The position numbers were made by a program, and so were the translations under genes. From NCBI GenBank assembly GCA_029937135.1, contig JAPYQX010000166.1, forward strand, positions 1 to 6,697: a DNA stretch of 6,697 nt, in the 5' to 3' direction. A model generated the notes under the pieces. That model searched no databases. It was not told where the DNA came from and saw only the letters and a list, made by a program, of their open reading frames with translations. This DNA comes from Nitrospinota bacterium. Lineage in GTDB: Bacteria; UBA8248. Position 1 is the stretch's first letter. Every line of letters starts with the position of its first letter. Shown here in pieces: positions 1-6,278 of this stretch.

Positions 1-2363
1 ATTTCGGCCCACCCATATCGGAATATTTCAAAGGCACCTATATTCTTTGCACCGCGGCGATGTGCGTGATGGTCTACAAGGGCCGTCAAACCCCCCTTCG
101 GGAAAACTTCTCCTGGCTGGATGAAATTTTTCTTTTTCTTACGCATACGTTGATGTGCGCCGTCTATATTCTCTGGGCCTACTGGACGCTGATCGACCGG
201 ACATACCTCTGGAACGACTTCACCGGGAGCGGAGCCGCCGTGGCGGCCATACTGGGAGCGATCCTCGGGGCGGCTCTCTACTGGAAAGAGGCGAACCTCG
301 AGACAATCCCCGAAAAACCCCTGATATCCGATTGGCTTTACCTGGGCGCGAGCATCGCTCCCATCGTCTGGTGGGCCATCAATAATGTCGAACTGGTCGA
401 GCGGGTCGGCGGCCCGGTCCCCACGTCGGTGGTGATTTTCTCCGGCCTGCTGGCGGCCGTGAGCTTTGAGATCGCCCGGCGCGTGGTGGGCCCGGTCATT
501 CCCCTCATCGGCTTTTTCTTTCTCATTTACACCTTCGAGCCCATCGCCAAATTGCCATCACCCACGAACATTTTCTATCACGACGGCTACGGGCTGGCCC
601 GGGTGGCCGAGTTCCTCATGCTCGAGGCCGACGGTATGACGGGCCTCATCGTCGAGGTGTTCGCCACCTATATCGTCATCTTTGTTGTGCTGGGGGCGTT
701 TCTCGAAAAAACCGGGCTCGGCGCCATCCTCATCGACACGACATTCCGCCTCACCGGCCACAAAACCGGGGGGCCCGGCCTGACCGCCGTCATATCGAGC
801 GGACTGTTCGGAATGATTTCGGGCAGCGGCGTCGCCAACGTCGTGACGACGGGAACTTTCACCATTCCGCTCATGAAGCGCGTGGGCTACCGCGCGGAAT
901 TCGCCGGCGCGGTCGAGGCCGCCGCCTCGACGGGGGGCGCCTACATGCCTCCGATCATGGCCGGCGGCGCCTTTCTGATCGCCCAACTGACCGAGACCAG
1001 CTATTTCGAAATCATCAAGATCGCGACCCTTCCGGCAATTCTCTACTATCTCTCCGTTGGTTATATGGTGTATATCCGCGCGGTGAGGCGCCGCCTGTTC
1101 GGCGTCCCCGTCGAGGAACTTCCCCAGTGGGCGAAAATCCTGCCGCGTATTCACTTCCTCATGCCAATCCCCTTTATGATCTACTACCTCATGATCGGCG
1201 ATTCGGCGTTTCTCGCGGCTTTCAAGACCATCTGCCTGATCATCATGCTCAAGGGCGCCGACCTGCTCAACCAGATCCGAACGCCCTGGTCCAATCAAAC
1301 CTGGCAGCCGTTTCTCGGTCTCTCTCTCTCGTTCGGAGTCTTCGCCTACTACCTGGGGCTTCGGGTGGGCGCGCCGTTCTCATGGTTCGCCGACACCCTG
1401 CGCGGCCTTAATATGGGGGACGGTCTTTTCTGGGCCGTAGCGGGCTACCTCTTCCTAAAGGTAGGCGAGATTCTGTTGGCGGGATTCACCGCCCCCGAGA
1501 CTCCTCCCCGGCCGGCGAACCCGGATGAAAACGAGGAAATCGCCCCCGCCACGGGGAGCGTACTTTTCTCCCGCCTGAGGGAAGCATTCGTCGAATTGGT
1601 CAAAGTAATCTGGATTTCCCTCGAAGCGGGGGCGAAGAACACGCTTGTGGTCGGTTGCATCGCCGGCGTACTCGGAATCCTCCTTTCGAGCGCCACGCAG
1701 AGCGACCTGTCGGGACGGATTTCCATCGTGCTCACCGAGTTCAGCTTCGGCCTTTTGCCGCTTACTATCTTTTGGGTGATCCTGGCGGGCTATGTCGTGG
1801 GCATGGGGCTCCCCATAACGGCAAGTTATGTCGTCCTCGTTATCTTCGGGGTCGTCTCCCTAACGAACCTGGGCGTCCCCACGCTGACGGCTCACCTTAT
1901 CTGCTTCTGGGTCGCCGTCGTCAGCGCCGTGACGCCGCCTGTCGCCCTGGCCGCCTATGCGGCGAGCGCCATCGCCAACTCCGATCCGCTAAAAACCGGA
2001 TTCCAGGCGTTGAAGCTCGCCTCCTGGCTTTTCGTCATGCCCTTTCTTTTCGTTTACACACCTATTCTCCTCACCGGCACCTCGACCGAGGTCGCAATCA
2101 CTTTCATCGCCTGTCTGTTTGGAATCGTGGGCTGGGCGGGATGGCTGGAGGGCTTTCTCATTAAAACAACCATGGGTTCGGAGCGATCTTTACTTTTCCT
2201 CTCTTCGATTTGCCTGCTCCTGCCCGTCGAGCGATTCTTTTTATTTATTTTTTCGCTGGAAGGGGATTACCGTTATCCGACTTATGTCCTAGGCGTCCTC
2301 CTTCTGGGAGCCTCCCTCCTCATACAGCGGGGGCGGACGGAAACCGCCCCTCAGGCGGCTTAA
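1..2363 (+). CDS. TRAP transporter fused permease (DctQ-DctM type, TAXI-associated), 5' partial
   Basis: Inner-membrane permease of a tripartite ATP-independent periplasmic transporter, family of the 4TM/12TM fused permeases that work with TAXI-type binding proteins; they import organic acids using an ion gradient. Residues are numbered from the Met codon at base 60. The DctQ-like part (to about 165) has hydrophobic segments near 24-45, 56-75, 92-110, 121-139 and 143-160. The DctM core starts near 195 and carries the signature SGSGVANVVTTGTFTIPLMK (254-273), then EAAASTGGAYMPP (286-298). A charged Pro/Glu-rich linker (478-498) precedes the second half, with GMGLPITASY (581-590) and VTPPVALAAYAA (624-635). 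The frame is open to base 3 with no stop, and the preceding residues continue a first hydrophobic helix, so Met-60 is internal and the start lies upstream. No binding protein is visible; it may lie off the left edge. Substrate unknown. The gene ends 22 bases before the VOC start codon, consistent with one transcript. Confidence 0.93.
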   Translation, partial: FGPPISEYFKGTYILCTAAMCVMVYKGRQTPLRENFSWLDEIFLFLTHTLMCAVYILWAYWTLIDRTYLWNDFTGSGAAVAAILGAILGAALYWKEANLETIPEKPLISDWLYLGASIAPIVWWAINNVELVERVGGPVPTSVVIFSGLLAAVSFEIARRVVGPVIPLIGFFFLIYTFEPIAKLPSPTNIFYHDGYGLARVAEFLMLEADGMTGLIVEVFATYIVIFVVLGAFLEKTGLGAILIDTTFRLTGHKTGGPGLTAVISSGLFGMISGSGVANVVTTGTFTIPLMKRVGYRAEFAGAVEAAASTGGAYMPPIMAGGAFLIAQLTETSYFEIIKIATLPAILYYLSVGYMVYIRAVRRRLFGVPVEELPQWAKILPRIHFLMPIPFMIYYLMIGDSAFLAAFKTICLIIMLKGADLLNQIRTPWSNQTWQPFLGLSLSFGVFAYYLGLRVGAPFSWFADTLRGLNMGDGLFWAVAGYLFLKVGEILLAGFTAPETPPRPANPDENEEIAPATGSVLFSRLREAFVELVKVIWISLEAGAKNTLVVGCIAGVLGILLSSATQSDLSGRISIVLTEFSFGLLPLTIFWVILAGYVVGMGLPITASYVVLVIFGVVSLTNLGVPTLTAHLICFWVAVVSAVTPPVALAAYAASAIANSDPLKTGFQALKLASWLFVMPFLFVYTPILLTGTSTEVAITFIACLFGIVGWAGWLEGFLIKTTMGSERSLLFLSSICLLLPVERFFLFIFSLEGDYRYPTYVLGVLLLGASLLIQRGRTETAPQAA

Positions 2364-2372
2364 TCGCTTATC

Positions 2373-2378
2373 AGGAGA
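2373..2378 (+). promoter_or_regulatory. Ribosome binding site of the VOC gene
   Basis: AGGAGA lies seven bases before the ATG at 2386, and no comparable site precedes the in-frame ATG at 2457. This places the original start of the VOC gene at 2386, in a different frame from most of its coding sequence, which is the main evidence for the first frameshift. Confidence 0.7.
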
Positions 2379-2385
2379 CCCCCAA

Positions 2386-3034
2386 ATGAGCCCAATGCCC
2401 CTCCCATTCGGAGAGTCCAGCACATCGGCATCAAGGTCCGCGACCTCGACGAGGCGATGATATTCTACCGCGACGTGATGGGCTTTCAGGTATCCGACCG
2501 CTACGAGCCCGGCGACAATCCCCACAGCCCCTGGGGAATCTGCTTCATGCGAAGCGGCGATCTCCATCACGAGATCTCCCTCCTTTCCCATCTTTCGGAA
2601 TCGGGACCGCCCCCCAAAATCGAAGCCCTTCGGGACCCGAGAGTCGGACTCCACCACATGGCCTTCGAGGTGGACTCCAAGGATGATTTCGAAGCCTGGG
2701 GAAAACATATTCGCGACCTGGGGATCGAGATAGTGCACGGGCCAGTGGTTCACAGCCCCACCCATCCCGAGGGGGACGGACCCTGGGCGAGAACCGCGCT
2801 TTTTACTTTCACGATCCGTCCGGGAACGGAATCGAAATTTTTACCGACATGGCGCCCATGGACGCTTCATCGAATATGGTGAACGAGATATGGTTCCGCG
2901 GCCGCCTCGAGCGGGACGGGTACTCGCAGGATTCAGCTGATCTGCCGCCCCGGTGGAAACCGGGAGTTTCTAGCATGACCGGCGCACACGAAAAGTTCGG
3001 AAACAAGAAAAATAGCTCAGAGAATGGAGCATAG
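2386..3034 (+). pseudogene. VOC-superfamily protein (glyoxalase / extradiol dioxygenase-like), two frameshifts
   Basis: As sequenced it is split over three frames. The ATG at 2386 has a good ribosome binding site but reaches a stop at 2458-2460. The body (about 2406 to 2800) runs in the next frame. The tail (about 2801 to 3034) runs in the third. Restoring one base in the C-rich stretch 2398-2405 and one in the T run 2800-2804 gives a continuous protein of about 216 residues. It then shows VOC hallmarks: RRVQHIGIKVRDLDEAMIFY near the start with a metal-ligand His (2421-2423), the LHHMAFEV strand (second His, 2655-2657), and GNGIEIFTDM with the ligand Glu (2834-2836). A tail of about 60 residues follows, longer than a minimal VOC domain. 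VOC enzymes use a divalent metal for isomerase, lyase or ring-cleaving dioxygenase reactions; which applies here is not visible. Without the corrections, the longest piece (2457-2882) lacks the first His and the Glu. Either a decayed gene or a consensus error. Confidence 0.85.
3026..3029 (+). promoter_or_regulatory. Ribosome binding site of the first dehydrogenase, inside the VOC gene end
   Basis: GGAG lies eight bases before the ATG at 3038 and inside the last codons of the corrected VOC frame, which stops at 3032-3034. A three-base gap between stop and start suggests translational coupling and supports 3034 as the true VOC end. Confidence 0.6.
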
Positions 3035-3037
3035 CGA

Positions 3038-3994
3038 ATGACTTACCGGGTAGTAGCGGTTGACCACAGATGGAAAGACGCTGCGCGTCAAAAATTTCTC
3101 GCCGACCATCTGGCCGAGGGAATTGAACTTGTCATTCCAGAAGATTTCGAGATGCCCGCCATGCGAAAGGAACTTGAAGGGGCCAGCGCTCTCGTCACCG
3201 GTCTCGGCGACATCACGGCCGAGATGATGGAGGCCGCGCCCAATTTGCGTGTGGTCGGCAAGGCGGGAACGGGGGTGGACTCCATCGACGTGGCCGCCGC
3301 GACGGCCATGAAAATTCCGGTCGCCCACGCCCCCGGCTGGATGCGCGCCACGCCCGTGGCCGAACACGCCCTGACCCTGATGATAATACTCTCCCGGAAG
3401 CCCTGGCTCTGGCGCGGGGAGAAAAGGCCTCCCCTTCATATCCAGATGTCGGGCGCCTCGACCGGGATCGTCGGCCTCGGGAATATCGGCCAGCGCATCG
3501 CCGCGCGCTGCGCCGCATTTGATATGAACGTCCTCGCCTACACGCGGACACGCGGCAAATTCAAGCCCGAAGGGTTCTCGGTCGAGGAAACCGACACTTT
3601 AGAAGAACTCCTCACGAGGGCTGACTATGTGATCCTATCCCTCCCGCTCAACGGCGAAACCCGGGGGCTGATCGCGGCGAAAGAGTTCGCCCTGATGAAG
3701 CCCTCCGCGTTTCTCATCAATGTATCCCGGGGCGGCCACGTCATAACCGACGATCTGGTCGCCGCGATCGGAGAAGAAAAAATCGCGGGGGCCGGCCTCG
3801 ATGTGATCGACCCTGATCCGATTCCTGGCGATCACCCTATTTTTTCCCTGGACAATGTTGTGATATCGCCTCACTGCGCCGCGCAGACCGAAAGCACCCA
3901 ACGGGAGAGCTACGCTCTTCTCGCCGAGAGCATCCGCCTCGCGGTGGAAGGAGAGCGCGTCGAGTCGCTCGTAAATCCGAAAATTTACGACTGA
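3038..3994 (+). CDS. D-2-hydroxyacid dehydrogenase (SerA/PGDH-like), intact copy
   Basis: Cytoplasmic NAD(P)-dependent oxidoreductase of the D-isomer 2-hydroxyacid dehydrogenase family, interconverting a 2-hydroxyacid and a 2-oxoacid. It has 318 residues, normal for the short form without a C-terminal ACT domain. The N-terminal substrate-domain part carries GKAGTGVDSIDVAAAT (74-89) and AEHALTLM (108-115). The Rossmann domain begins with GLGNIG (146-151). The expected catalytic Arg is R231 in INVSRGG and the His is H279 in ISPHC. The catalytic acid, usually Glu in an EP motif, is Asp here (D260 in DPDP), a conservative but uncommon change. The start is supported by GGAG eight bases upstream, overlapping the VOC gene end. 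A second copy follows after 43 bases, about 59% identical by hand count. SerA-like sequence does not prove phosphoglycerate as substrate; the operon suggests a catabolic 2-hydroxyacid. Confidence 0.93.
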   Translation: MTYRVVAVDHRWKDAARQKFLADHLAEGIELVIPEDFEMPAMRKELEGASALVTGLGDITAEMMEAAPNLRVVGKAGTGVDSIDVAAATAMKIPVAHAPGWMRATPVAEHALTLMIILSRKPWLWRGEKRPPLHIQMSGASTGIVGLGNIGQRIAARCAAFDMNVLAYTRTRGKFKPEGFSVEETDTLEELLTRADYVILSLPLNGETRGLIAAKEFALMKPSAFLINVSRGGHVITDDLVAAIGEEKIAGAGLDVIDPDPIPGDHPIFSLDNVVISPHCAAQTESTQRESYALLAESIRLAVEGERVESLVNPKIYD

Positions 3995-4023
3995 ACCGGC
4001 AGGGACCCCGCCGAAGACTTCTT

Positions 4024-4028
4024 GAAGG
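4024..4028 (+). promoter_or_regulatory. Ribosome binding site of the second dehydrogenase
   Basis: GAAGG lies nine bases before the ATG at 4038 and supports that start. From it the first 115 residues align to the upstream paralogue without a gap, beginning MT.RV...D in both. Confidence 0.55.
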
Positions 4029-4037
4029 TGAATCCTG

Positions 4038-4988
4038 ATGACACACCGCGTACTTCATGTGGACTACCGCATCCAGGAGCCGAACCGGCGGCGGATATTG
4101 AGCGAAAGCCTCCCCGAAGGGTACGAACTCGTCATCCCCGAATCGTTCGACACCGAAAGCATCTTGCGCGCGGCGAAGGACGCCCGCGTGATCTTCACCA
4201 GCTTCGAACCTCTCACCGGGGAAATGATGAGAGCGGCAAGCGATTTGCGCGCCGTCGGCAAGGCCGGAAGCGGGGTGGACTCCATCGATGTCGCGGCGGC
4301 TACGGCCCTGAAAATCCCGGTGATGAATTCCCCCGGCCATCTCCGCTCGGACGCCATCGCCGAGCACGCGATCACGCTCATGGTCTCCTGAAGACCGTGG
4401 CTCTGGAAGGACGGCCATACAACCATCCAGCACAACGAGTTGATGGGCGCCACCCTCGGAATCGTCAGCCTCGGCAACATCGGCCAAGGGGTCGCCAAAA
4501 GGTGCGCCGCGTTCGGGATGGAAATCATCGCCTTCACGCGCACACGCGGAAAATACCGGCCCGAGAGCTTCGCAGTCGAGGAAACCGCGACTTTTGAAGA
4601 ACTCCTGCCCCGGGCGGATTACCTTTTGCTCTCCCTCCCTCTCACCGAGGAGAGCCGGGGCCTTATTGGCGCGAAAGAATTCGCCCTGATGAAAGACTCG
4701 GCTTTCCTGATCAATATTGCCCGGGGGGCGCACGTGGATATCGATGCCCTGGCCGAGGCCATCGCCGGCGGAAAACTCGCCGGGGCCGGCCTCGATGTGA
4801 CCGTGCCAGAGCCGCTGCCCGAGGGGCATCCGATTCTCAGCCTGCCCAACGTCGTCATCTCACCTCACAGCGCCTCGCATACAGCGGGCGTTCAGCGGCG
4901 AAGCACCCAGCTACTCTGCGACAACATCCGCCGCGCCGTCGAGGGAGAACGGGTCACCTCGCTTGTAAATCCGGAGGTGTACGGCTAG
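4038..4988 (+). pseudogene. D-2-hydroxyacid dehydrogenase, second tandem copy, interrupted by in-frame TGA
   Basis: Same family as the gene before it. Both halves stay in one frame: residues 1-117 (4038-4388), TGA at 4389-4391, then coding sequence to the TAG at 4986-4988. Ignoring the TGA, 316 codons align with the 318-residue paralogue with one gap, two codons long, exactly at the TGA. The conserved parts flank it: GKAGSGVDSIDVAAAT (74-89) and AEHAITLM before; RPWLW, the nucleotide-binding SLGNIG (144-149), catalytic Arg in NIARGAH, Glu in VPEPLP, and His in ISPHS after. This copy keeps the usual catalytic Glu that the intact copy replaces with Asp. As sequenced, the first product would lack the Rossmann core, and the piece from the ATG at 4440 would lack most of the substrate domain; neither should be active. 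The well-kept downstream frame implies a recent lesion or a sequence error. TGA also ends the intact copy, so general codon reassignment is unlikely. Confidence 0.88.
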
Positions 4989-5000
4989 CTTCAATCTCTA

Positions 5001-5008
5001 AGGAGGGG
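5001..5008 (+). promoter_or_regulatory. Strong Shine-Dalgarno-like sequence upstream of the PrpF-family gene
   Basis: AGGAGGGG is the best ribosome-binding match in the window, but it lies 49 bases before the PrpF-family start at 5058 and 15 bases before an out-of-frame ATG at 5024. Close to 5058 only weak purine-rich sequence is seen. Either the 5058 start uses a poor site, or a short leader frame starting at 5024 once joined the gene. Confidence 0.4.
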
Positions 5009-5057
5009 TCCGCGCCTCAACCCATGAACGGGAAGAAAAAAGCGGACCCGAAAGCTC

Positions 5058-6236
5058 ATGACCCAGCGAAAAATTCCAGCCGTTTTCTACCGGGGCGGGA
5101 CGAGCCGCGCTATCTTTTTCAACGCGAAAGACATCACCGCCGATCCGCGCCTGAGAGACGAAATTTTCCTGCGCGCCATCGGGAGCCCGGACCCCAACGG
5201 TCGCCAGCTCGACGGTCTCGGCGGAGGCATCTCCTCTCTCAGCAAGGTCGCCGTCATCGGGCCCTCCTCCCGCCCCGACGCCGACGTGGACTACACCTTC
5301 GGACAGGTTTCAGTGGAATCTCCCCTGGTGGACTACGCGGGCAACTGCGGAAACATGTCGAGCGCGGTGGGCCACTTCGCCGTCGATGAAGGCCTTGTCC
5401 CCACGCCCGAGGGCGAGGAGGCCACCGTCCGCATTTACAATACGAATACGAACAAGATTATCATCTCGAAATTCCGGGTCGAGGGAGGCCGCGCGGCCGT
5501 CGAGGGCGATTATGCGCTTCCCGGCGTCGCCGGTACGGGCTCGCTCATCACCCTTGAATTCACCGACCCCGGCGGGGCATCGACCGGAAAACTGCTACCC
5601 ACCGGAAATACAATCGACGAGTTCGACATCGAGGGAATCGGGCGAATCGAGGTGAGCCTCGTGGACGCGACAACCCCCGGAGTATTCGTCCGGGCGCAGG
5701 ACCTTGGCCTCACCTTGACGGAGACGCCGGGCATCATCGACGCGAATTATACTGTCGTGGTGAATTTAGAGCAGATCCGGGCGGAAGCGGCTGTCCGAAT
5801 GGGAATATCGCCTGATCGCCGGGCGGCGTCGGAATCCTCTCCCCTAGTGCCGAAGGTGGGCCTCGTCTCGCCGCCGAAAGAATATTTCGATCTCACCGGC
5901 GCGCCGGTCCCCGCCGGCTCGTTCGACATTCTCAGCCGAATGATGTCGATGGGAAAAACCCACCGCGCCTACCCGCTCACCGGTTCGATGTGCCTCGCCG
6001 TCGCCGCGCGGATTCCGGGGACGATTCCCTACGAGGCGGCCCGGACCAAAACGGGCGCCCTCCTTCTCGGCCACACGTCGGGGGTCCAGCCCGTCGGGGC
6101 TGAAGTATCGGAGACGCCGGAAGGACCCCGCGCCGAAAAAGTCATCGTCCACCGAACCGCCCGCCGCCTGATGGAGGGCGCTGTCCTCGTTCCCGCCAGT
6201 GTCTTCGATGCGTACCATCAATCAGCTTCGGCGTAA
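5058..6236 (+). CDS. PrpF-family isomerase (2-methylaconitate / 4-oxalomesaconate / methylitaconate isomerase-like)
   Basis: Member of the PrpF family, which has the two-domain diaminopimelate-epimerase-like fold. Known members move a double bond or proton in unsaturated di- and tricarboxylates: 2-methylaconitate in the methylcitrate cycle, 4-oxalomesaconate in aromatic-acid degradation, methylitaconate in nicotinate fermentation. At 392 residues it is full length. Visible motifs: IPAVFYRGGTSRAIFF (6-21), DGLGGGISSLSKVAV (52-66) with the Lys (K63) corresponding to the family's proposed catalytic Lys, GNCGNMSSAVG (95-105) with conserved C97, and GKTHRAYPLTGSM (299-311) in the second domain. 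ATG 5058 is the first ATG of the frame after a stop at 5025-5027, and family members start just before the IPA..RGGTS motif. No methylcitrate synthase or AcnD is nearby, so the prpF role is not assumed and no symbol is given. The next gene is convergent 42 bases on; I see no clear terminator between them. Confidence 0.93.
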   Translation: MTQRKIPAVFYRGGTSRAIFFNAKDITADPRLRDEIFLRAIGSPDPNGRQLDGLGGGISSLSKVAVIGPSSRPDADVDYTFGQVSVESPLVDYAGNCGNMSSAVGHFAVDEGLVPTPEGEEATVRIYNTNTNKIIISKFRVEGGRAAVEGDYALPGVAGTGSLITLEFTDPGGASTGKLLPTGNTIDEFDIEGIGRIEVSLVDATTPGVFVRAQDLGLTLTETPGIIDANYTVVVNLEQIRAEAAVRMGISPDRRAASESSPLVPKVGLVSPPKEYFDLTGAPVPAGSFDILSRMMSMGKTHRAYPLTGSMCLAVAARIPGTIPYEAARTKTGALLLGHTSGVQPVGAEVSETPEGPRAEKVIVHRTARRLMEGAVLVPASVFDAYHQSASA

Positions 6237-6278
6237 AAACTTCCCCGGCGAGAATTTAAAATCATAACGGCCCCGGCC

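Noticed and set aside
558..1298. Antisense open frame of 246 codons opposite the TRAP permease
   Set aside because: Composition is very polar and low-complexity, no family motif is seen, and the sense strand encodes the well-conserved DctM core.
2796..2810. Programmed -1 ribosomal frameshift at the T run of the VOC gene
   Set aside because: Phe-tRNA could slip by one base on the five T, but the preceding codon cannot re-pair, so there is no standard X-XXY-YYZ heptamer. The gene would also need a second shift at 2400, so lesion or error is simpler.
3997..4013. Small inverted repeat (CGGC...GCCG) between the two dehydrogenases as a terminator
   Set aside because: The stem is short with a mismatch and tight loop and no T tract follows; the next gene has its own ribosome site, so read-through is expected.
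4389..4391. TGA read as selenocysteine or as a reassigned codon
   Set aside because: The position corresponds to a Ser-Arg stretch in the paralogue, not a Cys or redox site; no selenocysteine-type hairpin is apparent just downstream; TGA is used as a normal stop at 3992-3994.
4022..4597. Overlapping plus-strand frame of 191 codons in the second dehydrogenase
   Set aside because: Arg/Pro/His-rich shadow frame; the frame with GKAG and GLGNIG-type motifs is the real one.
3837..4829. Antisense open frame of 330 codons opposite both dehydrogenases
   Set aside because: It is a codon-bias shadow of GC-rich genes: rich in Gly, Arg, Asp and His, no recognisable domain, and it crosses two clearly homologous sense genes.
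5024..5389. 121-codon frame starting after the strong Shine-Dalgarno
   Set aside because: After the first dozen codons it is Arg-rich shadow sequence over the conserved PrpF motifs; not a separate gene.
6237..6278. Bidirectional terminator between the convergent PrpF-family and EamA genes
   Set aside because: The gap has GC-rich and AT-rich patches, but I could not find a convincing stem followed by T residues on either strand.
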